A DNA stretch of 33,641 bases from UBA1259 sp964453915 (GTDB taxonomy: Bacteria > Bacillota > Clostridia > Christensenellales > Borkfalkiaceae): the NCBI GenBank assembly GCA_964453915.1, contig CAYVPW010000010.1:1-33641 (forward strand), written 5' to 3'. The position numbers and the translations under genes were made by a program. The notes under the pieces were generated by a model that saw nothing but the letters and a program-made list of their open reading frames with translations, was not told where the DNA came from and did no database searches. Below are positions 1-8,054 of this stretch, piece after piece (positions within the stretch are counted from its first letter, which is position 1; each line of letters starts with the position of its first letter).

Positions 1-749
1 TTTATATACCTATATTTATTTTGGTTATATATTCTTTTAACTCAGGAAAAACGATAGGTATATGGGAAGGCTTTTCTTTTGAATGGTATTCTAAACTTAC
101 GCAGGTAAAAGGCGTGGTAATCAACACGGTTTTGTTAGCGGTAATATCTTCTATTATAGCAACCGTTTTAGGAACGGCGGGTGCGATAGGGATTTATTAC
201 AGTAAAGGAAAAATGGGCAAGGCTGTAAAGGGCGCTTCTCAAATTCCTGTAGTAAACTCCGAAGTAGTTACGGCGTGCGGATTAGTAATGCTTTTTATGC
301 TTATAGGGCTTCCTAACAGAAGTATCGTTTTGCTTTATATAGGGCACGTGGTTTTAACAACGCCTTTTGTGGTGCTGTCCGTAATGCCAAAGTTGCAACA
401 AATGGATTCTAGCCTATACGAAGCGGCGCTAGACCTTGGCGCAACACCCGCAAAGGCACTTTTTAAGGTGATATTGCCCGAAATTATGTCCGGAATATTT
501 TCTGGTTTTATGATAGCGATTACGCTTTCTTTAGACGATTATATCATCACGGTAACGCTATCTCCATTAGGGTTTGATACGATAAGCACCGCAGTGTATA
601 AGTCCATTGCTCTTACAACCGAAACCGCAAGCGAAAAAGTGCCCATTTACAGGGCTTTGACTACGATTATCTTTTTAATTACCGTTATTGCGGTTGTTAT
701 AATGAACGTTAAGGGCAAAAAGAAACCTTCTAAGGAGGGGCAACAATGA
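1..749 (+). CDS. potC: Spermidine/putrescine ABC transporter permease, PotC-like (5' end cut by window)
   Basis: Inner subunit of a polyamine importer; it forms the membrane channel with a PotB partner and is driven by PotA. The frame is open from base 3 (YIPIFILVIYSFN), so the real start lies upstream of the window and the TTG at 21 is not the start. About five hydrophobic segments are visible. The cytoplasmic EAA loop that docks on the ATPase is clear (EAALDLGATPAKALFKVILP, about residues 135-155), and FSFEWYSKL near the N-terminus is typical of PotC. The stop overlaps the next gene's start (ATGA), so the two are translationally coupled. potA and potB are expected just upstream. PotC is favoured over PotB because it sits directly before the binding protein, as in many Firmicutes potABCD operons. 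Confidence 0.93.
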   Translation, partial: YIPIFILVIYSFNSGKTIGIWEGFSFEWYSKLTQVKGVVINTVLLAVISSIIATVLGTAGAIGIYYSKGKMGKAVKGASQIPVVNSEVVTACGLVMLFMLIGLPNRSIVLLYIGHVVLTTPFVVLSVMPKLQQMDSSLYEAALDLGATPAKALFKVILPEIMSGIFSGFMIAITLSLDDYIITVTLSPLGFDTISTAVYKSIALTTETASEKVPIYRALTTIIFLITVIAVVIMNVKGKKKPSKEGQQ

Positions 750-2380
750 AAGCAAAAGCAAAAAATAAAATTTTAACGGCGTTGGCTTTGATTTTTGCAG
801 TGACGTGTTTTTGTAGTTCTTTTGCTTTTAGAAAAAGCGTAAACGCAGAAACGCTAAACAAAAAAGAAATAACCGTTTTTTCTTGGGAAGATTATATAGA
901 CGTTGACCTTTTAAGCGAGTTTGAAACCGAAACGGGAATAAGCGTAAACTACATTACCTTTGCCACCTGCGAAGAAATGTATAACGAAGTTGTAAAAAAC
1001 CCCAAAGCGTGCGATTTACTTTGCCCTTCCGAATATATGATTATGAAGATGAAAGAAGAAGGGCTTATAAAGGAATATACCATTCCCGAAACTTACAGGC
1101 AAAACGTATCTCCGTATATAGCGCAAGTGTTTGAAGATTTAGGACTAAACACGGAAAGCGGAAAAACCTATGCTACCGGCTTTATGTGGGGAACAATGGG
1201 TATGATTTATAACATGGATAAAGGGATTACCGCACAAGACCTAAACAGGTGGTCCTCTATGTTAGACGATAAGTATAAGGGCAAAATCACTATAAAAGAC
1301 AGTGTGAGAGATACCTATATCGTTGCTCTTTGTATGGTTTACGAACAAGAACTTTTGGCGGCGAGAGAGTTAAGCGATTTAGAGTATAAAGAAAAACTTA
1401 ACGAAATATTAAACAGAACGGATTCAGAAACGATAAATAAAGTTCAAGAGGTTTTAGTCGGTGTTAAAGACAATCTTTACGGTTTTGAAGTTGATAGCGG
1501 AAAAAGCGATATTTTAACCGGAAAGATAAACATAAACTTTGCTTGGAGCGGAGACGCAGTGTATTCTATGGACGAGGGGGACGAAGCGGGTATTAAACTA
1601 GGCTACGTAGTTCCCGAAGAAGCCTCTAACGTGTGGTTTGACGGTTGGGTTATGCCAAAAGAAGCAAACGAAGAGTATGCTTCGGCATTTATTAATTTTG
1701 TTTCGCGTCCGGAAAACGCCGTTAGAAATATAGACTACGTAGGGTATACGTCTTGCATTGCGGGAGACGCCGTTTTTGAAAACGCCGTGGACTGGTACGG
1801 TGCGGAATACCTTCCGGAAGTTCTGTCTTTAGAAGAAATGAATGCCGCCGCTACCAAAGACTCTTCTCTAAACGGGCGCTTTGTGCCTTATATGGGCGGC
1901 TATGCACTAAAAGATTCTTACGGAAGAATTGTTAGTGAAGAGGGAAGAAGTTACTTAAAAACCTTTGAGCTAGACTCACTTGGCAACGAAGTAAATTTTG
2001 GTGAAGAGGAATTGTATAGGGTAGACTTAAAATACTTTTTCGACCCCACTTGTACGGACGATTCTTACGTGATATACAGTTTAGAAACTGGCAGACAGTT
2101 GTATGCACAGTATTCTGATGAAGAAACGATAAAGCGCTGTGTCGTAATGCAAAACTTTAATAAAGAAACTCTAGAAAAAGTAAACGAAATGTGGAGCACG
2201 GTAAAACTTATTACCCTGCCAGACTGGGCAATAGCAACGCTTGTTTCCGTTATAGCAGCGGCAGTGATTGTTATAGTTTTGTTTAAGTTTAAAGATAAAA
2301 TCTTTGTTAAAAAAATTCCCGATTCCGAAAAGAAAGAAACCAAAAACGGAATGAAAATAGTAAAAAAAGAACAATTATAA
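746..2380 (+). CDS. potD: Spermidine/putrescine-binding protein, PotD-like, with C-terminal membrane anchor
   Basis: Extracellular solute receptor of the polyamine importer. A signal peptide covers about residues 1-34. The mature part starts with ITVFSWEDYID, the classical PotD opening, followed by CPSEYMIMKM and, later, FAWSGDAVYSMDEG and WFDGWVMPKEA, which line the ligand cleft in this family. At 544 aa it is longer than usual PotD proteins (about 350 aa): about 90 residues follow the usual domain, then the WSTVK segment, then a transmembrane helix (about residues 493-515) and a Lys-rich tail. No lipobox cysteine is obvious in the signal peptide (VTCFCSS does not fit), so anchoring by the C-terminal helix is inferred. 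It overlaps potC by 4 nt; AGGAGGGG lies just upstream. A strong terminator follows. Confidence 0.92.
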   Translation: MKAKAKNKILTALALIFAVTCFCSSFAFRKSVNAETLNKKEITVFSWEDYIDVDLLSEFETETGISVNYITFATCEEMYNEVVKNPKACDLLCPSEYMIMKMKEEGLIKEYTIPETYRQNVSPYIAQVFEDLGLNTESGKTYATGFMWGTMGMIYNMDKGITAQDLNRWSSMLDDKYKGKITIKDSVRDTYIVALCMVYEQELLAARELSDLEYKEKLNEILNRTDSETINKVQEVLVGVKDNLYGFEVDSGKSDILTGKININFAWSGDAVYSMDEGDEAGIKLGYVVPEEASNVWFDGWVMPKEANEEYASAFINFVSRPENAVRNIDYVGYTSCIAGDAVFENAVDWYGAEYLPEVLSLEEMNAAATKDSSLNGRFVPYMGGYALKDSYGRIVSEEGRSYLKTFELDSLGNEVNFGEEELYRVDLKYFFDPTCTDDSYVIYSLETGRQLYAQYSDEETIKRCVVMQNFNKETLEKVNEMWSTVKLITLPDWAIATLVSVIAAAVIVIVLFKFKDKIFVKKIPDSEKKETKNGMKIVKKEQL

Positions 2381-2383
2381 AAT

Positions 2384-2434
2384 AAAAAAACAAAAAACGG
2401 GCGAAAAGATATTTCGCCCGTTTTTTGTTTTTTT
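2384..2434. terminator. Bidirectional intrinsic terminator between convergent operons
   Basis: A perfect 23-bp inverted repeat (2384-2406 pairs with 2412-2434, loop AGATA). Its GC core is CGGGCGAAA/TTTCGCCCG and A/T tracts on both outer sides serve as U-tails in either direction. It ends the potCD operon and the minus-strand radical SAM operon, whose stop codon (2433-2435) touches its edge. Confidence 0.9.
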
Positions 2435-3287
2435 AATAGTCCCAAGAGGGAATGTATTCTTCGCTTGCGCTTTCGTATTTTTGGTAGTACATATTTTTTA
2501 TGCCTAGCCCGATTGCGTAATCTATTACACGTTCGTATTCCCTTTTGGTGATTTTTCTTTTTAATTCCGGAAAGTTTTCTATATTTCCAAAAGGGGTGTA
2601 CTGACTCATTACGTTTATATATGCTCGGTCTTTTATTTGATTAAACCAGTCTAAAATTTTTATACTGTCTCCCGTGCAAGAAGGCAAAACCAAGTGTCTA
2701 ACTATAACGCCGCTTTTAATCAAACCGTTTTTATCAAAAACAAGTGGCTTATTTGTCATAAACTTTATTGCTTTATCGGCTATATAAAAGTAATTTTCTT
2801 TTCCGGAATACCTTTTAGAAAGGGTAGGGGAAAAGTACTTTATATCCGGCAAATAAACGTCTATATAATCGTTTATTTTTTCTAGTGTATATAAACTTTC
2901 GTATCCGTGCGTGTTATAAACGATAGGGATATTAGGTCTATAAATATCTAGCGCTTTAATAATCTTATCCGAATAGTGAGTGGGATTTACGAGGTTTATG
3001 TTGTGAGCACCCGAATATTCTAGTTGTTTAAAAATATCGGCAAGTTCTTTTATAGAAAATTCTTTGCCGCGAAGGTTTCTGCTTAGTTCGTAATTTTGGC
3101 AAAAAACGCATTTAAGAGAGCAGCCGCAAAAGAAAACCGTGCCTGAACCGTTAGAACCGGATATTGCCGGCTCTTCAAACGGGTGCAGATAATATTTAGC
3201 GATTTTTATTTTGTCTCCCGCACCGCAAAAACCTAATTTATCGGTGCGGGAAACTCTACATTCGTTTGGGCATAAATTACAATTCAT
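2433..3287 (-). CDS. Radical SAM protein, PflX/COG1313-like (putative glycyl-radical activase relative)
   Basis: 284 aa. An N-terminal cysteine set (CNLCPNEC, then CGAG) is followed by the radical SAM cluster motif CSLKCVFCQN (CxxxCxxC, about residues 56-63), whose three cysteines bind the [4Fe-4S] cluster that cleaves S-adenosylmethionine. The N-terminal layout fits the PflX/COG1313 family, annotated as uncharacterised relatives of pyruvate formate-lyase activating enzyme; the true substrate is unknown. The gene starts 5 nt after the stop of the upstream ABC gene and has only a weak ribosome binding site, so coupled translation within the tetR-ABC-ABC operon is likely. No glycyl-radical enzyme is visible in the window, so the activase role should not be assumed. 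Confidence 0.8.
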   Translation of the reverse strand: MNCNLCPNECRVSRTDKLGFCGAGDKIKIAKYYLHPFEEPAISGSNGSGTVFFCGCSLKCVFCQNYELSRNLRGKEFSIKELADIFKQLEYSGAHNINLVNPTHYSDKIIKALDIYRPNIPIVYNTHGYESLYTLEKINDYIDVYLPDIKYFSPTLSKRYSGKENYFYIADKAIKFMTNKPLVFDKNGLIKSGVIVRHLVLPSCTGDSIKILDWFNQIKDRAYINVMSQYTPFGNIENFPELKRKITKREYERVIDYAIGLGIKNMYYQKYESASEEYIPSWDY

Positions 3288-3292
3288 AATGC

Positions 3293-5275
3293 TTATTCTA
3301 ATTCAAAAGCACCCGTATAAAGTTGATAATACTTGCCTTCTTTTTCTATCAGTTCTTTATGAGAGCCACGCTCTATAATAACACCGTGTTCTAGCACCAT
3401 TATCACGTTTGAGTTTTGCACGGTAGAAAGTCTGTGTGCGATTACAAAAACCGTTCTGCCGTCCATAAGTCTGTCGGTTCCCTTAGAAACTAGCGCTTCC
3501 GTTCTTGTATCTATAGAAGAGGTTGCCTCGTCCATAATCATAACGGGAGCGTCTTTAACGGCGGCTCTTGCAATGGATAAAAGTTGTCTTTGACCTTGAG
3601 AAAGGTTTGCGCCGTCTGCAGTAAGCATCGTGTTATATCCGTCAGGAAGTCTTCTTATAAAGTCGTCTGCATAAGCAAGTTTTGCAGCCGCTATACATTC
3701 TTCGTCAGAAGCGGAAAGTCTTCCGTATCTTATATTTTCCATAACCGTTCCCGTAAACAGGTTGGTATCTTGCAAAACTATACCGAGAGAACGCCTTAAA
3801 TCGGCTTTTTTAATTTTGTTTATATTTATGCCGTCGTACCTGATTTTTCCGTCCGCAATATCGTAAAACCTGTTTATAAGGTTTGTTATTGTGGTTTTGC
3901 CCGCGCCCGTACTTCCTACAAACGCTACCTTTTGACCGGGGTGTGCGTATAACGTTACGTTATGGAGTACTATTTTATCGGCAACGTAAGCAAAGTCTAC
4001 GTCGAACATTTGAATATCGCCTTTTAATTCTGTATAGGTGATAGTTCCTTCTGCTTTGTGCGGGTGCTTCCAAGCCCAGTGTCCGGTTCTTTCTTCACAT
4101 TCTTCTATAGTGCCGTCTTCGTGAATTTTGCAACGAACCAATGTCACGTATCCGTTGTCTGCTTCGGGTTCTTGGTCCATAAGTTCAAATACTCTAGACG
4201 CACCCGCAAGCCCCATAACTATAGAGTTGATTTGTTGTGAAGATTGAGATACGTTTGCTGCAAACTGTTTGCTAACGGGCAAAAACGCTACTATCGTGAT
4301 TATAAACGTGTTTACCAATTCGCCCGTTTCCGCATCTATGCTTTTTAGCGGTTGAAGCCCTGTGATTGTAAGGTTAGGAACATTTAGAACGAACAGCAAA
4401 CCACCGACAAAGGCAACCAAAACGTAAAGGATGTTTCCGATATTTCCCATTATGGGCATTAAAATGTTTGCAAAAGTGTGTGCTTTTGTTGCATCGTCGC
4501 AAAGTTTATCGTTTCTTTTATCAAAGTCTTTTTTAGACTCTTCTTCGTGACAGAAAACCTTGATAACCTTTTGACCGTGCATCATTTCGTCTATAAAGCC
4601 TTCTTCTTCGCCTAAAGAGCGTTGTTGACTTACGAAATATTTAGCGGATCTTCCACCTATGTGTTTTGTTGCCAAAAACATACAGAACACGCCGACGAAT
4701 ACAACCAAAGACAGCCAAATACTGTAAGAGAACATTAAGCAAAGCAAAACCAAAACGCTTATGCAAGAAGAAAGTATTTGCGGTATGCTTTGAGATACTA
4801 ATTGCCTTAACGCGTCCGTATCGTTAGTGTAAACGCTCATTACGTCTCCCGTTTTGTGTGTGTCGAAAAAGCTGATAGGGAGGGCTTGCATTTTATTAAA
4901 GAGTTGTGTTCTTACTTGGTGAAGAAATCTTTGCGTTAGAATAGCACCTAATCTGGTGTAAATAAATCCGGCTAAAATTCCCGCGCCGTACACGCAGCCC
5001 ATGGCGATAAATATCGAAACAAGTTCTCCCCAAACCGAATCTAGTCCTGTAATTAAACCTTTGTTTATAGCCGTTAAAAGTTTAGTTAAAAACAAAGAAG
5101 AGGCAACGCTTACTACTGCACTTATTACTATGCAGGCTACTATTATAACGAGAAGTTTTTTGTTGTTTTCAAAAAGCATTTTTAAAAGACGGGAAAGAGT
5201 GCCTTTTTTTGCCTTTTGTTTTTTGTTGTGAGCACCCGTGTTTTTTGCAGGCGCTTTTACTCTTATACTAGGCAT
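3293..5275 (-). CDS. Heterodimeric ABC exporter subunit with consensus catalytic site (660 aa)
   Basis: Half-transporter: N-terminal six-helix exporter domain (about residues 40-370) and C-terminal ATPase domain. Walker A is GSTGAGKTT, Walker B is VMIMDEATS with the catalytic glutamate, and the H-loop is VIAHRLST, so this subunit carries the hydrolysing Walker/H-loop half. Its own signature motif is LSQGQ rather than LSGGQ. An insert between membrane and ATPase domains (about residues 372-415, rich in charged residues and containing GHWAWKHPH) is a recurring feature of this Clostridia family. The start overlaps the stop of the partner subunit by 8 nt. Expected role: ATP-driven export of a drug, lipid or peptide; the substrate cannot be read from sequence. 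The upstream tetR gene suggests inducible efflux. Confidence 0.92.
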   Translation of the reverse strand: MPSIRVKAPAKNTGAHNKKQKAKKGTLSRLLKMLFENNKKLLVIIVACIVISAVVSVASSLFLTKLLTAINKGLITGLDSVWGELVSIFIAMGCVYGAGILAGFIYTRLGAILTQRFLHQVRTQLFNKMQALPISFFDTHKTGDVMSVYTNDTDALRQLVSQSIPQILSSCISVLVLLCLMFSYSIWLSLVVFVGVFCMFLATKHIGGRSAKYFVSQQRSLGEEEGFIDEMMHGQKVIKVFCHEEESKKDFDKRNDKLCDDATKAHTFANILMPIMGNIGNILYVLVAFVGGLLFVLNVPNLTITGLQPLKSIDAETGELVNTFIITIVAFLPVSKQFAANVSQSSQQINSIVMGLAGASRVFELMDQEPEADNGYVTLVRCKIHEDGTIEECEERTGHWAWKHPHKAEGTITYTELKGDIQMFDVDFAYVADKIVLHNVTLYAHPGQKVAFVGSTGAGKTTITNLINRFYDIADGKIRYDGININKIKKADLRRSLGIVLQDTNLFTGTVMENIRYGRLSASDEECIAAAKLAYADDFIRRLPDGYNTMLTADGANLSQGQRQLLSIARAAVKDAPVMIMDEATSSIDTRTEALVSKGTDRLMDGRTVFVIAHRLSTVQNSNVIMVLEHGVIIERGSHKELIEKEGKYYQLYTGAFELE

Positions 5276-7130
5276 TTTCTTCCGCCTCCTTTTGGTCTGC
5301 TTCCACTCTGTTTTGAGAGTAGTAGAGTTCTTGATAAATTTGATTGTCTTTTAACAATTCTTCGTGAGTTCCCATAGCGGTAATTTTGCCACAATCCATT
5401 ATCAAAATTTTATCTGCATCTTGAACGGACGCAATGCGTTGTGCGATCATTATTTTAGTAGTGGAAGGAATATATTCTCTTAAAGCCTTTCTTATAAGGG
5501 CATCTGTTTTTGTGTCAACGGCACTGGTAGAGTCGTCAAAAATAATAATTTTAGGCTTTTTTAATAACGCTCTTGCAATGCAAAGTCTTTGCTTTTGTCC
5601 GCCGGAAACGTTTGTGCCGCCTTGTTCTATTTTTTTATCTAGCGGCATATCTCCGATTTGTGCCATTTTTAACACTTCTAAAACTTCTTCGTCCGTCGCT
5701 TCCGTATTTCCCCAACGGATATTATCCGCAACCGTGCCGGAGAATAAAACGTTCTTTTGCAATACCATAGCAACAGAGTTTCTTAAACAATCCAAATCGT
5801 ATTCTTTAACGTTTTTGCCCGCAACTTTTACAGTCCCCACGGTAGTATCGTATAATCTGGGAATAAGCTGTACCAAACTTGTTTTACTAGAACCGGTAGA
5901 ACCGATTATACCTATCGTTTCGCCGGAATTTATTTTTAAGTTGATGTCGGATAGGGCGTACTTTTCCGCCTTTTTAGAATACTTAAAGGCAACGTTATCG
6001 AATTCTATAGAGCCGTCTTTAATTTCGGTTTCCGCATTTTCGGGAGAAACGATAGAACTTTGTTCGGTAAGCACTTCCGAAATACGCTTTGAACTTGCCG
6101 TACTCATAACTATCATAACCATTATCATGGATAGCATCATAAGGCTCATTAAAATTTGGAAGGAATAAGTCATAAAACTTTGAAGTTCCGTCCATTGTAA
6201 AAGGGTATTGTTAGAATCTATAATCATTATAGAGCCTACGATATATATTGCAATTAGCCCTGCGTAAACGCAAAAGTTCATAATAGGTGTGTTGAGCGCA
6301 ATTATCTTTTCTGCTTTGGTAAAGTCGCTTCTAACGTTATCTGAAGCCTTGCCGAACTTTTCTTTTTCAAAATCTTCTCTCACGTAAGACTTAACAACTC
6401 TTATACCGCGAATATTTTCTTCTACAGATTCGTTCAAATCGTCGTATTTATGGAAAATTCTGTTAAAAAACGGAACTGCTTTTGTAATTACCAAAGTTAA
6501 TCCAACTGCCAAAACCGGAGCGGTGGCAAGGAATATAAGTGCCATTTTCCAGTTGATGCTGAAAGACATTATCAAAGAGAATATCAACATCATAGGAGAG
6601 CGAACCGCCGTTCTGATTATCATCATATAAGACATTTCAACGTTAGTCACGTCCGTGGTTAATCTAGTCACGAGAGAACTGGTTGAAAATTTGTCTATAT
6701 TAGAGAAGGAAAAACCTTGAATTTTATAATACATATCCTTTCTAAGGTTTTTTGCAAATCCGCTTGAAGCGATAGCGCAATATTTACCAGATAACACTCC
6801 GCATAGTAAAGATAAAAAGGCTATAAATATAAGAATTAAGCCAAAGAATAATATAACTAACAATGTGTTAGGCTCTCCGCCGCCGCTTAAAAAGTTGACT
6901 ATTCTTATTAAAAATTCACTCGGATTTTTCGCTTGACCGGAAGAATATTCTATTGCGCCCAAAAGCAGTGTCATTATGTATGGAATAAGGCACTCTAAAA
7001 TAACTTCCACCAAAACGAATACGGGAGCGAGAATAGAAGGCTTTTTATATTCTCTTATGCTTTTTGAAAGCGTTTTTACAGAAGAGAAAAAACCTATTTC
7101 GTTTTGAGTAGTTTCTTTTTTGTTTTTCAT
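5268..7130 (-). CDS. Heterodimeric ABC exporter subunit with degenerate catalytic site (620 aa)
   Basis: Partner of the 660-aa subunit. It has an exporter-type transmembrane domain followed by an ATPase domain with Walker A GSTGSSKTS (a serine replaces the last P-loop glycine), signature VSGGQ, Walker B IIIFDDSTS (aspartate where the catalytic glutamate should be) and MIAQRIAS (glutamine replacing the H-loop histidine). These changes mark the non-hydrolysing site of asymmetric exporters such as TM287/288 and LmrCD. The heterodimer would therefore have one active site, built from the partner's Walker motifs and this subunit's normal VSGGQ signature. A GGAG ribosome binding site sits 6 nt before the ATG, inside the end of tetR; tetR stops 3 nt before this start, so the genes are cotranscribed. 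Confidence 0.92.
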   Translation of the reverse strand: MKNKKETTQNEIGFFSSVKTLSKSIREYKKPSILAPVFVLVEVILECLIPYIMTLLLGAIEYSSGQAKNPSEFLIRIVNFLSGGGEPNTLLVILFFGLILIFIAFLSLLCGVLSGKYCAIASSGFAKNLRKDMYYKIQGFSFSNIDKFSTSSLVTRLTTDVTNVEMSYMMIIRTAVRSPMMLIFSLIMSFSINWKMALIFLATAPVLAVGLTLVITKAVPFFNRIFHKYDDLNESVEENIRGIRVVKSYVREDFEKEKFGKASDNVRSDFTKAEKIIALNTPIMNFCVYAGLIAIYIVGSIMIIDSNNTLLQWTELQSFMTYSFQILMSLMMLSMIMVMIVMSTASSKRISEVLTEQSSIVSPENAETEIKDGSIEFDNVAFKYSKKAEKYALSDINLKINSGETIGIIGSTGSSKTSLVQLIPRLYDTTVGTVKVAGKNVKEYDLDCLRNSVAMVLQKNVLFSGTVADNIRWGNTEATDEEVLEVLKMAQIGDMPLDKKIEQGGTNVSGGQKQRLCIARALLKKPKIIIFDDSTSAVDTKTDALIRKALREYIPSTTKIMIAQRIASVQDADKILIMDCGKITAMGTHEELLKDNQIYQELYYSQNRVEADQKEAEENA

Positions 7131-7133
7131 TTT

Positions 7134-7757
7134 TCACTCCTTTTTACAAAATACGTCTAGAATAAAATCGGTTGCGGGAAGCCCTATGGTTTTTCTTAGT
7201 TCCTTGGGGGCTAAAACGTATCCCAGCGTTGCGCCTTGTATTATAGACAAAAACATTTCCGTACATTCCATTGGCGACCTTTCCGTTATAAACTCGTTTT
7301 TTTGCTGACCGCATCTAAACAGTTCTTCAAGATACCATATAGGATTAGTTTCGTCTTTTTTAGGCGGCGGATAGGGTGGTTTTTTGTCCCTTTTTTTAAA
7401 TCTTTGCGATACCGACAGATAAAAAGAATATGCAAAAGTTTCGTCCTTTTTTATATTAGAATAAATTCCTTCTATAATAAGTTTTAACTTTTCTTTATAT
7501 TCCGCTTGGTCTTTTACTCTTTTTGAAATGGTTGAGGATAAACTTTGGTCGATATCTAAAAGAACTGCTTCGTAAACGTCTTTTTTGCCGTTAAAATAAT
7601 GGTAAAAAAGCCCGTGACTGCACTTTGCTTTTTTAACGATATCGTCCACGGTGGTTGCCGCATAACCATTGTCGCAAAAAACCACGAGAGCGCTTTTTAA
7701 AAGTTGTTTTTTGCGCTTCTCTTTTATCTTATCGTATTGTTCCTTGGTTTTTGGCAT
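7134..7757 (-). CDS. TetR/AcrR-family transcriptional regulator of the ABC exporter operon
   Basis: 207 aa. The N-terminal helix-turn-helix is clear: LVVFCDNGYAATTVDDIVKK followed by HGLFYHYFNGKKDVYEAVL (about residues 26-68), the standard TetR DNA-binding fold. The C-terminal part (about 75-207) is variable, as expected for the ligand and dimer domain. It is the first gene of a four-gene minus-strand operon, so it probably represses its own operon and is released by a compound that the exporter removes. Its promoter (7825-7853) is near perfect, and a tandem 11-bp repeat overlaps the -10 box, which would place the repressor where it blocks RNA polymerase. Ligand unknown. Confidence 0.9.
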   Translation of the reverse strand: MPKTKEQYDKIKEKRKKQLLKSALVVFCDNGYAATTVDDIVKKAKCSHGLFYHYFNGKKDVYEAVLLDIDQSLSSTISKRVKDQAEYKEKLKLIIEGIYSNIKKDETFAYSFYLSVSQRFKKRDKKPPYPPPKKDETNPIWYLEELFRCGQQKNEFITERSPMECTEMFLSIIQGATLGYVLAPKELRKTIGLPATDFILDVFCKKE

Positions 7758-7805
7758 AGACAGTGCTTTTCCGCCTTGGTTTTATTCTTTCACTTAATTT
7801 ACGAC

Positions 7806-7827
7806 TGCAATACATTTGCAATACATT
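7806..7827. promoter_or_regulatory. Candidate TetR operator: tandem 11-bp repeat
   Basis: TGCAATACATT occurs twice without a gap (7806-7816 and 7817-7827). Read across the junction it also contains the inverted repeat TGCAA-N5-TTGCA (7806-7820). The block overlaps the -10 box and predicted start site of the tetR promoter, the usual place for an autorepressor site. Binding by the TetR protein is inferred. Confidence 0.55.
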
Positions 7828-7853
7828 ATAGAATTACTGAATTTTTTTGTCAA
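7825..7853 (-). promoter_or_regulatory. Sigma-A promoter of the tetR-ABC operon
   Basis: On the minus strand TTGACA (7853-7848), a 17-bp spacer and TATAAT (7830-7825), both hexamers matching consensus. Transcription should start near 7818 and run into tetR at 7757. Confidence 0.85.
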
Positions 7854-7985
7854 ACGATTTGCGTAAAAAATCGGTTTATTATTGACAAAAAAGTCAATCC
7901 AAAAAAAGTGCGGAAAAAGGGCGAAAAATAAAATAAAATCAAGAAAAGAAAGTGAGTAAAAAGGATAAACTAATGCGTTTTGAGA

Positions 7986-8014
7986 TTGACAAGCGATTTA
8001 AAAATATGTATAAT
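7986..8014 (+). promoter_or_regulatory. Sigma-A promoter of metK and the housekeeping operon
   Basis: TTGACA (7986-7991), 17-bp spacer, TATAAT (8009-8014): exact consensus. The predicted start near 8021 leaves a leader of about 34 nt, too short for an S-box or other SAM riboswitch. An AGGTG ribosome binding site lies at 8045-8049. Confidence 0.85.
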
Positions 8015-8054
8015 AAATCTTAATGTTTAAATTAACCAAAGACTAGGTGTTTAT

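Noticed and set aside
5434..6168. 244-aa plus-strand open frame antisense to the degenerate ABC subunit
   Set aside because: It lies wholly inside a well-supported gene, has no ribosome binding site and no recognisable domain; it is a frame shadow.
7881..7898. Inverted repeat ATTGAC-A6-GTCAAT upstream of metK
   Set aside because: Contains a -35-like TTGACA but no -10 at proper spacing; no T tract for a terminator. May be chance in AT-rich DNA.
8015..8054. Possible SAM riboswitch before metK
   Set aside because: The leader after the consensus promoter is only about 34 nt and no S-box sequence is present there or upstream.
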